64,000 nt of DNA, taken from Flavobacterium sediminilitoris. Its GTDB lineage: Bacteria > Bacteroidota > Bacteroidia > Flavobacteriales > Flavobacteriaceae. The notes under the pieces are model-generated. The model had not been told where the DNA came from, did no database searches, and was given only the letters and a program-made list of their open reading frames with translations. The position numbers were made by a program, and so were the translations under genes. Below are positions 17,238 to 25,983 of this stretch, one piece after another. Numbering within the stretch: position 1 is the stretch's first letter; every line of letters begins with the position of its first letter. Location of the stretch: positions 3,410,001-3,474,000 of the forward strand of contig NZ_CP090145.1 in NCBI RefSeq assembly GCF_023008245.1, read 5' to 3'.

Positions 17238-17269
17238 AAAGGGAACAGTGTGTTCATTGTTCCCTTTTT
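17238..17269 (+). terminator. Hairpin between nosZ and the nosL fusion
   Basis: AAAGGGAACA and TGTTCCCTTT pair across a 10-base loop, followed by TT then A-rich sequence. It ends 13 bp before the next start codon. It could act as a partial terminator or 3' stabiliser, giving more nosZ mRNA than accessory-gene mRNA. Confidence 0.65.
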
Positions 17270-17282
17270 AAATATAGTAATT

Positions 17283-18290
17283 ATGAATACCTCTAAAATA
17301 ACAGTCTTCTCAAGAATAATCCTTGTACTAATAAGCGGATTATTCATTTTCTCTCTTTCTTTTCCAATGTGGCAAATAGAATTAGAAGCTCCACAATATC
17401 CTGAAGGCCTAATTTTAAAATTACATGCAGACAAAATTGGAGGTGATGTTGAAATTATAAATGGATTAAACCATTATATAGGGATGAAAACATTGCACAC
17501 AGAAGACTTTATTGAGTTTAAGATACTTCCATATATCATGCTGTTTTTTGGCTTTATGTCTTTACTAATGGTATTTGTGGCAAAGAGAAAAGGTGTCTTA
17601 CTATTGTTTGTTACATTTATTCTTTTCGGAATTTTAGCAGGAGTCGATTTCTATAGATGGAATTATGAATATGGACACAATTTAGATCCTAGTGCAGCAA
17701 TTATAGTTCCAGGAATGGCTTATCAACCACCACTTATTGGATACAAACAATTATTGAATTTTGGAGCCTACTCTATTCCAGATATTGGAGGATGGATATT
17801 AATAACAGCTGGATTATTATTAGGCTTTATTTTAGTGAAAGAGTTTAACTTATTGAAAAGGTTTAAAAAAAATAAGATTGCTCTAGTACTAGTAAGTATG
17901 GGATTTATGTCTTCTTGTGGAAGCACTGAACCAGAATCAATTAAATTAAATGTAGACCAATGTAGTTTTTGTAAAATGAGTATCTCAGATGGTCGATTTG
18001 GTGCTGAAATTATAACTAAAAAAGGTAGAGTCTATAAATTTGATGATGTTGCTTGTTTGTCTAATTATGTACATGAAAATACTGTTGATGCAGAAAAATT
18101 TTACGTACATGATTATGCTACAGAAAACACATTAATTCCAGCAGAAACAGCCTATTACATTAATGGTACACAAATTTCAAGCCCAATGAGAGGAAACACA
18201 GCTGCTTTTGCTTCAGAAAAAATAGCAACCGATTATATGAATAAACTAGATTCAAAATCTATAACTTGGAATGATGTTCTAAATCCGTAA
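17283..18290 (+). CDS. nosL: Membrane protein fused to NosL copper chaperone
   Basis: Residues 1-190 form a membrane domain of four hydrophobic helices. Its first periplasmic loop is rich in Tyr, His and Met (SFPMWQIELEAPQYPEGL, INGLNHYIGM). Residues 205-335 form a NosL domain with a lipobox-like start (MSSCGSTEPE) and the Cu(I) motif DQCSFCKMSISD, which delivers copper to NosZ. The start is the ATG at 17283, since the longer frame begins inside the preceding hairpin. In many nos clusters these are two genes. Here no stop or start separates them, and the internal lipobox looks like a relic of the fusion. Confidence 0.88.
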   Translation: MNTSKITVFSRIILVLISGLFIFSLSFPMWQIELEAPQYPEGLILKLHADKIGGDVEIINGLNHYIGMKTLHTEDFIEFKILPYIMLFFGFMSLLMVFVAKRKGVLLLFVTFILFGILAGVDFYRWNYEYGHNLDPSAAIIVPGMAYQPPLIGYKQLLNFGAYSIPDIGGWILITAGLLLGFILVKEFNLLKRFKKNKIALVLVSMGFMSSCGSTEPESIKLNVDQCSFCKMSISDGRFGAEIITKKGRVYKFDDVACLSNYVHENTVDAEKFYVHDYATENTLIPAETAYYINGTQISSPMRGNTAAFASEKIATDYMNKLDSKSITWNDVLNP

Positions 18291-18301
18291 AATATTTTTC
18301 A

Positions 18302-19537
18302 ATGAAAAATAAAATACACTTACTTCTTATACTCTTTTTATCAATTTCAGTACATTCTCAAATTATTGAAGTCGGACCCAAAAAAGAGATAAAAAGTATT
18401 AAAAAAGCAATAGCTTTAGCAAAAGCTGGCGATACTATTCTAGTACATAAAGGAACTTATAGAGAAGGAAATATAATAATTGATAAAAAAATTATACTTC
18501 TAGGTAAAGATTATCCAGTACTAGATGGTGAAAAAAAACATGAAATACTTTCTATTAAAACAGATAGTATAATTATAAAAGGTTTAAAATTCATCAGGTC
18601 GTCTTATGCTTCAATGGAAGATCCTGCGGCTATAAAAGTATATAGTAGTAATTTTATAACTATTGAAAATAATATTTTAGATGATAATTTTTTTGGGATA
18701 TACATTCAAAACGGAACAAATTGTCTTATAAAAAATAATAAAATTAGAGCTTACGGTAAAGAAGAGCAAAAATTAGGAAACGGAATTCACTGTTGGAAAA
18801 GCAATGACATTCAAATAATTGCAAACAATATTCAAGGTCATAGAGATGGTATTTATTTTGAATTTGTATTTGATTCCGTTATTTGGAGAAATATCAGCCA
18901 GAATAATATTCGTTATGGTTTGCATTTTATGTTTTCGCATAACGATTCCTATATAACCAACACATTTAGAAATAACGGTGCAGGAGTTGCAGTAATGTAT
19001 AGCAAAGAAGTTAAAATGATGAACAATTTATTCGATCAAAATTGGGGTCAATCCGCTTATGCTTTGTTATTAAAAGAAATAAATGATAGCTATATTTTAG
19101 GAAATAAATTTACTAAAAATACAGTTGCTGTACACATGGAAGGTTCTAACCGAATTAAATTTGAAAAGAACTTATTTCAAGAAAACGGTTGGGCAATGAA
19201 AGTTCAAGCAAGTTGTGGTGATAATGAAATTACCAGAAATAATTTTGTAGGAAACACTTTTGATATGGGTACTAATGGTAGTCTTGTTCTCAATTCTTTT
19301 AATGAAAATTATTGGGACAAATACGAAGGCTATGATTTAGATAAAAACGGAATTGGAGATGTACCTTATCATCCGTTAAGTTTATTTGCAGTTCTCTCCG
19401 AAAATACTCCTTCAACCATGTTGTTGTATCGAAGTTTTATGATTACTCTTTTAGACAAATCAGAAAAAATTTTACCAAGTATAACTCCTGATAATTTTAT
19501 TGATAATAAGCCTCTGATGAAAATGATTCCAGGTTGA
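18302..19537 (+). CDS. nosD: NosD, periplasmic copper-site maturation protein
   Basis: A signal peptide (1-19) is followed by a right-handed parallel beta-helix of CASH/NosD repeats (recurrent N-x-I/F-x-x-N patterns such as NNILDDNFFGIYIQNGTN). The end is the typical ENYWDKYEGYDLDKNGIGD segment. NosD works with the NosFY transporter to assemble the CuZ centre, probably in sulfide supply. Length of 411 is normal. It starts 11 bp after nosL. Confidence 0.93.
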   Translation: MKNKIHLLLILFLSISVHSQIIEVGPKKEIKSIKKAIALAKAGDTILVHKGTYREGNIIIDKKIILLGKDYPVLDGEKKHEILSIKTDSIIIKGLKFIRSSYASMEDPAAIKVYSSNFITIENNILDDNFFGIYIQNGTNCLIKNNKIRAYGKEEQKLGNGIHCWKSNDIQIIANNIQGHRDGIYFEFVFDSVIWRNISQNNIRYGLHFMFSHNDSYITNTFRNNGAGVAVMYSKEVKMMNNLFDQNWGQSAYALLLKEINDSYILGNKFTKNTVAVHMEGSNRIKFEKNLFQENGWAMKVQASCGDNEITRNNFVGNTFDMGTNGSLVLNSFNENYWDKYEGYDLDKNGIGDVPYHPLSLFAVLSENTPSTMLLYRSFMITLLDKSEKILPSITPDNFIDNKPLMKMIPG

Positions 19538-19686
19538 AAAGTTGTTAATTCATGGGGTTAAAATTTTAAGAGATTTATCGTAATCTTACTTTCAACAACA
19601 CGAAACCCACAACGCATTATGAATTGAAAGTCAATAAGTTCAATCAAAAACCTGTAACTTAAAACCTTTAACTCGAAACTGGAATA

Positions 19687-20397
19687 ATGATAGAAATAAA
19701 AAATATAAACAAGAAATTTGGTAAACTAGAAGTATTAAAAAACATTAACCTTTCTTTTAAACAAGGGGAATGTATTGCACTTATAGGACCAAATGGATGT
19801 GGAAAAACAACTTTAATAAAGTCTATTCTTGGTATGGTTTTACCAGATAATGGAGCAATTGAGTTTAACGAAAAATCCATAAAAAAAGAATTTCAATATC
19901 GAGATAAAATAGGATATATGCCACAAATAGGACGTTATCCAGATACGATGACAATAGGTCAAATCATTGAAATGATTAAAACCATTAGAAACTCAAATGC
20001 AATTTTAGATGAAGAATTAATTCAGGCATTTGAACTGGAAAAAATGTTCGACAAACAAATGCGAACGCTTTCTGGTGGAACTACTCAAAAAGTGAGTGCT
20101 ACTTTAGCTTTCTTGTTTAATCCAGATGTACTTATTTTAGACGAACCAACAGCGGGTTTAGATCCTTTAGCTTCAGAAATTTTAAAAGAAAAAATAATTA
20201 AGGAAAAGGAAAAAGGAAAATTAATAGTAATTACTTCACACTTATTAAGCGAATTAGACGATTTAATTACCGAAATAATATTTATGCAAGATGGAGAAGT
20301 ATATTTCCATAAAAAGATTGCTTCACTTTTAGAAGAGACTAATGAAACTAAAATCTCTAAAGCCATTGCACAAATTTTAAAGCAAAATAAAAAATGA
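19687..20397 (+). CDS. nosF: NosF, ABC transporter ATPase
   Basis: This 236-residue ABC ATPase has Walker A GPNGCGKTTL (about 34-43), the signature LSGGTTQKVS (about 128), Walker B VLILDEPTAGLDP and the switch His in TSHLLSEL. It overlaps nosY by 4 bp (ATGA), so the two are coupled. NosF powers the NosY membrane partner in CuZ maturation. A 149-bp gap separates it from nosD and holds no ORF; it contains short repeated AAACCTGTAACTTAAAACC-like words. Confidence 0.95.
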   Translation: MIEIKNINKKFGKLEVLKNINLSFKQGECIALIGPNGCGKTTLIKSILGMVLPDNGAIEFNEKSIKKEFQYRDKIGYMPQIGRYPDTMTIGQIIEMIKTIRNSNAILDEELIQAFELEKMFDKQMRTLSGGTTQKVSATLAFLFNPDVLILDEPTAGLDPLASEILKEKIIKEKEKGKLIVITSHLLSELDDLITEIIFMQDGEVYFHKKIASLLEETNETKISKAIAQILKQNKK

Positions 20398-21161
20398 ACA
20401 GAATTATAAAAATCATACTTTCTGATATTCTAAAAAACAAAATTGTATTGGCATACACTTTAATTTTAGCCATACTATCTTGGGGATCCTTTAGTTTAGA
20501 AGATAACTCGTCCAAAGGAATTTTAACTATTTTAAATGTAATATTATTTACAGTTCCTTTAGTTTCTATACTATTTGCAACCATTTATTTATATAATAGT
20601 TCAGAATTTATTGAACTTTTACTGAGTCAACCCATAAAAAGAGTAAAAATTTGGATGAGTTTATTTATTGGACTTTCCTCATCTATGGTTATTTCTTTTT
20701 TTGTAGGAGCAGGAATTCCGTTACTAATATTTGCACCAACTGCTATAGGTTTAATGATGGTTTTAGTAGGAAGTTTAATATCAATTGTCTTTGTAGCGTT
20801 AGCTTTTTTAAGTTCTATTATAACGCGTGATAAGGCAAAAGGAATTGGTATCTCCATTATGACTTGGCTTTATTTTGCCTTGCTTTTTGATGGAATAGTT
20901 TTATTCTTATTATTTCAATTTTCAGAGTATCCAATTGAAAATGCTATGGTTGGTATTACTGCATTTAGTCCAATAGATTTGGCACGCATTCAAATATTAT
21001 TACAATTAGACGTGTCTGCAATGATGGGTTATACTGGAGCAATTTTTAAAGATTTCTTTGGTACTTCACTCGGATTATTTCTATCCTTTTTGTTACTTTG
21101 CATGTGGGCTATAATTCCTTACTTTATATCCCTTTGGAAATTTAAAAATAAAGATTTATAA
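20394..21161 (+). CDS. nosY: NosY, ABC transporter permease
   Basis: The 255-residue permease has six hydrophobic segments and the conserved early motif FIELLLSQPIKRVKIW, typical of NosY/ABC2-type permeases. It overlaps nosF by 4 bp and ends the nos operon. A short palindrome (TTTCATTATGAAA) follows, but without a T tract, so termination is uncertain. Confidence 0.93.
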   Translation: MNRIIKIILSDILKNKIVLAYTLILAILSWGSFSLEDNSSKGILTILNVILFTVPLVSILFATIYLYNSSEFIELLLSQPIKRVKIWMSLFIGLSSSMVISFFVGAGIPLLIFAPTAIGLMMVLVGSLISIVFVALAFLSSIITRDKAKGIGISIMTWLYFALLFDGIVLFLLFQFSEYPIENAMVGITAFSPIDLARIQILLQLDVSAMMGYTGAIFKDFFGTSLGLFLSFLLLCMWAIIPYFISLWKFKNKDL

Positions 21162-21256
21162 TATTTCATTATGAAATCGCCATGATTCTATAACACGAAC
21201 ACTAATAAAGATTTTCATGGTGATACATATTTCCAAAATTTAAATATTATCTATAT

Positions 21257-21628
21257 ATGAAAAATGATATTCAAAACAGAAACGACATAATTCTCTTGGT
21301 AAATACTTTTTACGATACTGTAATTGCTGATGACGTTATTGGTTATTTGTTTACTGATGTAGCTAAAGTAAATTGGAATTTGCACCTACCTAAAATGTAT
21401 GATTTTTGGGAAAACATATTATTTAGTACAGGAAATTTTGAAGGAAATCCAATGATAAAACACAAGGAATTAAATCAAAAAAGCAAATTAAGTGAAGATC
21501 ATTTCAATCATTGGAATAAATTATTTAATGCTACGGTTGATACACTTTTTAAAGGAGAAAAAGCAGATGAAATTAAAAATCGTGCTATGAACATTTCGCA
21601 AATGATGATGCAAAAAGCGGTAGATTAA
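21257..21628 (+). CDS. Group III truncated haemoglobin
   Basis: The 123-residue globin begins with helices containing LVNTFYDTVIADDVIGYLFTD and has a compact FWENILFSTG segment. The likely proximal His lies in SEDHFNHWNKLF. These features fit the group III truncated haemoglobins of Campylobacter and related bacteria, which bind O2 and NO and are tied to nitrosative stress. It lies just after nosY, and its stop overlaps the convergent nadB stop by 4 bp. No clear TGAT-N4-ATCA box precedes it, although a half-site is seen at 21221. Confidence 0.8.
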   Translation: MKNDIQNRNDIILLVNTFYDTVIADDVIGYLFTDVAKVNWNLHLPKMYDFWENILFSTGNFEGNPMIKHKELNQKSKLSEDHFNHWNKLFNATVDTLFKGEKADEIKNRAMNISQMMMQKAVD

Positions 21629-23139
21629 TTTTTTATAAATCCACCTTTGTTTTCTGTTCGCTTTAAAGAATGAGAAACTACTAAAAGGGAAACATCTATC
21701 ATGTTTTCTAATTCGTATATTTCCTTAGTAACTTTATGATTTAATTTTAAACTATCAATTGCTTTTTTCCATAAATTCAACTGGTTTTTAGTTATTTCTA
21801 AATCAAGGTTATTTCTAACAATACCCACATTTTTTTGCATCATAATTTGCAATTCTTTTCTCGTTGAAACAATCCAATTTTTATTAAAATATTGTTTATT
21901 TTGATCTTTCTCTATTGAATAAACTTCAATTGAATTTGTAATGGTGTTTTCTTTTAAATAATTAAAAATTCTATCCGAGTACACTATTGCTTCTAGTAAT
22001 GAATTAGATGCTAATCTATTAGCACCATGTAAACCTGTTTGTGAACATTCACCACAAGCAAATAAATTTTCAACAGAAGTTTTACCATTTGTGTCTACTA
22101 CTACTCCACCACAAACATAATGTTGAGCAGGAATAACTGGAATCCAATCATTTTCAATAACAATTCCAATAGATTTACAACGATCATAAATCATTGGAAA
22201 ATGCTTTTTGAACTCTATTATATCTAAATGGGTACAATCTAAATACACACATTCATTACCCGATTTTTTTAATTCTTTCTCAATACATTGCGATACAATA
22301 TCACGTGATGCTAATTCACCACGTTTATCACAATCTAACATAAATCGATGTCCGTCTTTATTACGCAAATAAGCTCCAAAACCTCTAACTGCCTCCGAAA
22401 TTAAAAAAGTAGAACTTAAATCGTTACTGAATAAAGCTGTTGGATGAAATTGAATAAATTCCATATCTTTTATTGAAGCATTTGCTCTATTTGCCATTGC
22501 AATTCCATCTCCAGTAGCAATTACTGGATTAGTTGTATGTCCGTAAACCTGACCAATTCCTCCTGTTGCTAATAAAGTAAAATCAGCTTGAAAAGAGAGT
22601 AACTCATTTGTTTTTTCATCTAAAACCCTTGCCCCAAAACAAATATTGTCTTTAACAATTAAATCTGTACCAAAATGATAATCAAATATTTCTATATTTT
22701 TTTGAAGATGCGCTTTTGCTAAAATAGCACGTTCAATTTCATAACCCGTTTGGTCTTTATGATGCATTACACGATTGCTTGTATGTCCGCCTTCCCTACC
22801 CAAATCAAAAGACCCTTCTCTGTTTCTATCAAATTGCGTTCCCCAATCTATTAATTCTTGCACACGTTTTGGACCTTCAGTTACTACAATTTTTACAACT
22901 TCTTCATTACATAAACCATCTCCACAAATTAAAGTATCTTCAATATGTTTTTGAAAATTATCTTCAATTTGATTCATAACAACTGCAATGCCACCTTGTG
23001 CATATTTTGTATTCGATTCTTCTTCGTTGGCTTTCGTAACTATTGTAACCTTCTTATTTGGAAAATGTTCTGCAATTTTAATTGCAAAAGTTAATCCAGC
23101 AACGCCAGAACCTAGAACTAAATAATTGGTTTTTCTCAT
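21625..23139 (-). CDS. nadB: L-aspartate oxidase
   Basis: NadB oxidises L-aspartate to iminoaspartate with FAD, using O2 or fumarate, for NAD synthesis. The FAD-binding start is YLVLGSGVAGLTFAIKIAE. The conserved TKYAQGGIAV, the catalytic-region HPTAL and the HGANRLASNSLLEA segment are present. Length of 504 is normal. It is 2 bp downstream of nadA, forming the nadAB operon. Its ability to use fumarate makes sense in a gene set for anoxic growth. Confidence 0.95.
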   Translation of the reverse strand: MRKTNYLVLGSGVAGLTFAIKIAEHFPNKKVTIVTKANEEESNTKYAQGGIAVVMNQIEDNFQKHIEDTLICGDGLCNEEVVKIVVTEGPKRVQELIDWGTQFDRNREGSFDLGREGGHTSNRVMHHKDQTGYEIERAILAKAHLQKNIEIFDYHFGTDLIVKDNICFGARVLDEKTNELLSFQADFTLLATGGIGQVYGHTTNPVIATGDGIAMANRANASIKDMEFIQFHPTALFSNDLSSTFLISEAVRGFGAYLRNKDGHRFMLDCDKRGELASRDIVSQCIEKELKKSGNECVYLDCTHLDIIEFKKHFPMIYDRCKSIGIVIENDWIPVIPAQHYVCGGVVVDTNGKTSVENLFACGECSQTGLHGANRLASNSLLEAIVYSDRIFNYLKENTITNSIEVYSIEKDQNKQYFNKNWIVSTRKELQIMMQKNVGIVRNNLDLEITKNQLNLWKKAIDSLKLNHKVTKEIYELENMIDVSLLVVSHSLKRTENKGGFIKN

Positions 23140-23141
23140 AT

Positions 23142-24074
23142 TTACGATAATTCGAGCATTCGATTAATTGGTAATAGTGCTTTTTCTTGAATTTCTAATG
23201 GTACTTTAATTTCAGGAGATTCATTCAATAAACAATCATAGACCTTTTGTAAGGTGTTCATTTTCATAAAAGCGCATTCACTGCAAGCACAAGTATTATC
23301 TTCGTGTGAAGGAGCAGGAATAAGTATTTTATGCGGTACTTGCTGTTGCATTTTATATAGAATTCCAGCTTCGGTGGCAACAATAAACTTATTTGAAGAA
23401 GATTCTTTTACATAATTTATCATTCCAGCGGTTGAACCAATGTATTTTGCAGTTCTTAAAATATGTGTTTCCGATTCTGGATGTGCTATAATTTCAGCAT
23501 CTGGATGTAGTTTGCATAAATCTAACAGCTTTTCTATTGAAAAAGCTTCGTGCACAATACAAGAACCATCCCACAACACCATTTCTCTTCCTGTTTGTTC
23601 CATAATGTACTTACCTAAGTTTTTATCGGGTGCAAATATTATTAGTGTTTCTTTAGGAACTGAATTCACAATTTTTAACGCATTGGAAGACGTACAAACA
23701 ATATCTGACAGTGCTTTAATTTCAGCCGAACAATTCACATAGGTTATTACAATATGATTAGGATGTTCTTCTTTAAATGTCTTGAATAAATCAGGCGGAC
23801 AAGAATCGGCTAACGAGCAACCTGCTTTTAAATCAGGTAGAATAACTTTTTTATTCGGATTCAAAATTTTAGCTGTCTCAGCCATAAAATGAACTCCTGC
23901 AAACAAAATAATGTCAGCATCAACATTTACTGCTTCTTGAGATAAACCTAAACTATCACCTACATAATCAGCAATTTCTTGTATAGCCTCTTCCTGGTAA
24001 TAATGCGCTAAAATTACCGCGTTTTTCTCCTTTTTTAATTGAAGAATCTTTTCTTTTAATATATCCGTATTCAT
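23142..24074 (-). CDS. nadA: Quinolinate synthase
   Basis: NadA condenses iminoaspartate with dihydroxyacetone phosphate to quinolinate using a [4Fe-4S] cluster. Candidate cluster cysteines are in [23 protein letters not shown] and [15 protein letters not shown]. Other family motifs include [20 protein letters not shown] and PESETHI. Length of 310 is typical. It leads the nadAB operon. Confidence 0.95.
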   Translation of the reverse strand: MNTDILKEKILQLKKEKNAVILAHYYQEEAIQEIADYVGDSLGLSQEAVNVDADIILFAGVHFMAETAKILNPNKKVILPDLKAGCSLADSCPPDLFKTFKEEHPNHIVITYVNCSAEIKALSDIVCTSSNALKIVNSVPKETLIIFAPDKNLGKYIMEQTGREMVLWDGSCIVHEAFSIEKLLDLCKLHPDAEIIAHPESETHILRTAKYIGSTAGMINYVKESSSNKFIVATEAGILYKMQQQVPHKILIPAPSHEDNTCACSECAFMKMNTLQKVYDCLLNESPEIKVPLEIQEKALLPINRMLELS

Positions 24075-24094
24075 TTTCTTCTTGTATTAAAAAT

Positions 24095-25057
24095 TTAATG
24101 CCAATCTAATAATCGTTGTTCCCCTTCTATTCTTTTAATATCGGTAATATCTTGCGACATTTCAATTACACCTCTGTATTTTTTATCGTTATCTCTAACC
24201 GCAAAATAGCGTATGTAAATCAATCGTTCCTTATAATTTATCCAAAACGAAGCTTCATTTTTATTTCCTTTTTTAAATTCTTCTAAAATTTTTAAAACCG
24301 TATCTACACTTTTTGGTGGATGACAAAATTTTACTTCTCTACCAATAATTCCAGCACTTCTTGGAAAAACTCTTTCTTCTCCACGATTATAAAAAATTAC
24401 CTTATCATTCTCATCTACATAAGTAATATCTAAAGGCATGGTTCTAAAAAGCAAATTAACTTGCTCCACTGTCATGTATCCTTCATCAAAATGAGAAGCC
24501 TCTTTCGAAGTAAAATCCAAATTCCGTTCAGTTAAATCTTCTGAAGGATGTATGTATTGATTTTCTGGATAATTTGGAGGAGTTTCTTTTAGCATCCAAC
24601 CAATCTCTTCTTCTCCTTTTCGCATTGTAATCCAATCTTCTTCTTTTAAAAGGTTTAACGCCATTGGAAATAACATTGTTTCTTCTATTTCCATTAATCG
24701 ATAAATACCATTTAAAAGATATTCTAAATTTATTTTTAATTTTTCAAAGTTTTTTGTTACTACATAACCTCTTAATAATCGAAATTGCTCTCTTAAAGTA
24801 TCATGAAAAGACCACATTCCTTTAGATGGACCATTCCAATTGTATTTTTCTAAAAAAGGAAATAGTTGATTCTCTTTTCGAACAAAACGTTTTTCAATTG
24901 TTTCTAATTGATTAAAAACATTAAAGAACTTTTGAAAATCATCTTCAGGATCTGATTCTACTAGTTCATTTATTAAATCATTTATTAAATCATTCTCTTG
25001 AAAATAAATACTAACTGGATGTCCTTTTTCTAAAGTAGAAATTATTTTTTCTTCCAT
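24095..25057 (-). CDS. DUF438-hemerythrin-PAS protein
   Basis: The 320-residue protein joins three parts. The first is an N-terminal DUF438-like helix bundle, and the second is a hemerythrin-like region with His/Glu residues (MWSFHDTLREQFRLL, LMEIEETMLFPM). The third is a C-terminal PAS domain (about 200-320: MPLDITYVDENDKVIFYNRGEERVF, VKFCHPPKSVDTV). Such proteins are thought to sense or handle NO or iron; the exact role is not known to me. A Crp/Fnr-type box at 25122 with a correctly spaced TTTG on this strand (25096-25093) drives it. It ends just before nadA but has its own promoter. Confidence 0.8.
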   Translation of the reverse strand: MEEKIISTLEKGHPVSIYFQENDLINDLINELVESDPEDDFQKFFNVFNQLETIEKRFVRKENQLFPFLEKYNWNGPSKGMWSFHDTLREQFRLLRGYVVTKNFEKLKINLEYLLNGIYRLMEIEETMLFPMALNLLKEEDWITMRKGEEEIGWMLKETPPNYPENQYIHPSEDLTERNLDFTSKEASHFDEGYMTVEQVNLLFRTMPLDITYVDENDKVIFYNRGEERVFPRSAGIIGREVKFCHPPKSVDTVLKILEEFKKGNKNEASFWINYKERLIYIRYFAVRDNDKKYRGVIEMSQDITDIKRIEGEQRLLDWH

Positions 25058-25121
25058 TTATTTGTCTTTTTTAATACATCATTTTTCTTCTGCAAAATAA
25101 AAGTGAATATTTAGTTCTGGT

Positions 25122-25137
25122 TATGACTTCAATCATA
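25122..25137. promoter_or_regulatory. Crp/Fnr-type box between hemerythrin-PAS gene and ric
   Basis: TATGACTTCAATCATA is an imperfect inverted repeat (TGAC/ATCA half-sites, 4-base spacer). On the minus strand TTTG starts at 25096, exactly 33.5 bp from the centre. On the plus strand only a weaker ATTG at 25164-25167 is near the expected place. It may serve both divergent genes. Confidence 0.7.
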
Positions 25138-25221
25138 AAAACTAATATGCTTTTGATTGTAATATTGTTACAGATTATAATTTAAAAATCAAGTTACAAA
25201 AACGAATAAAACATAGAAATT

Positions 25222-25950
25222 ATGAATATATTAGAAAAACAAACCATCGGAGAATATGTTGCAAACGATTTTAGAACAGCTTCTGTATTTTCTAAATATG
25301 GCATTGATTTTTGCTGTAAAGGCAATAGAACTATTGAAGAAGCTTGTAGTAAAAAAGGATTGGATGCTGAACTAATTCAAAAAGAAATTGACAAAATAGT
25401 AAAATCCAAAAATAGTAATCACACAGACTTTCAATCTTGGCCAATCGATTTCCTAATTGATTATATTAAAAAAAATCACCACCGTTATATTGAAGAAAAA
25501 ACACCTACTCTATTAGCTTATTTAGATAAACTATGTAAGGTTCATGGAAGCGCACATCCAGAATTATTGTTGATCAATGAATTATTCAAAAGTAGCGCAG
25601 GTGAATTGGCACAACACATGAAAAAAGAAGAATTAATTTTGTTTCCATTCATCGAGAAAATGTCGAATGCAATTCGTGGTAATTTTAGTTTAGAACCTCC
25701 TCATTTTGGAAAAGTAGAAAACCCAATCGCTATGATGAAAGATGAACATGAAAATGAAGGTGATCGCTTTGTTAGAATTTCTGAATTGACTAATAATTAT
25801 ACACCTCCAACAGATGCTTGTAATACCTATAAAGTTACGTTTTTAATGTTACAAGAATTCGAACAAGATTTACACAAACATATTCATTTAGAAAATAACA
25901 TTCTATTTATTAAAGCAATTGAAATGGAAAAAAAGCTTTTCGCTTCATAA
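25222..25950 (+). CDS. ric: Iron-sulfur cluster repair di-iron protein
   Basis: The N-terminal ScdA_N domain has TIGEYVANDFRTASVFSKYGIDFCCKGN, with the Cys pair in DFCCKG. The rest is a hemerythrin-like four-helix bundle with iron ligands in KNHHRYIEEKTP, HMKKEELILFPF, MKDEHENEGD and LHKHIHLENNILF. RIC/YtfE/ScdA repairs Fe-S clusters damaged by NO. It is 242 residues, a normal length, and 33 bp upstream of nrdD in the same direction. Confidence 0.93.
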   Translation: MNILEKQTIGEYVANDFRTASVFSKYGIDFCCKGNRTIEEACSKKGLDAELIQKEIDKIVKSKNSNHTDFQSWPIDFLIDYIKKNHHRYIEEKTPTLLAYLDKLCKVHGSAHPELLLINELFKSSAGELAQHMKKEELILFPFIEKMSNAIRGNFSLEPPHFGKVENPIAMMKDEHENEGDRFVRISELTNNYTPPTDACNTYKVTFLMLQEFEQDLHKHIHLENNILFIKAIEMEKKLFAS

Positions 25951-25983
25951 AATAGAACAAAAAAAATCTAAAGAAATATATAA

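Noticed and set aside
21221..21232. TGATACATATTT half-site before the truncated haemoglobin
   Set aside because: Only one half-site matches, and the expected -7 position would fall inside the gene.
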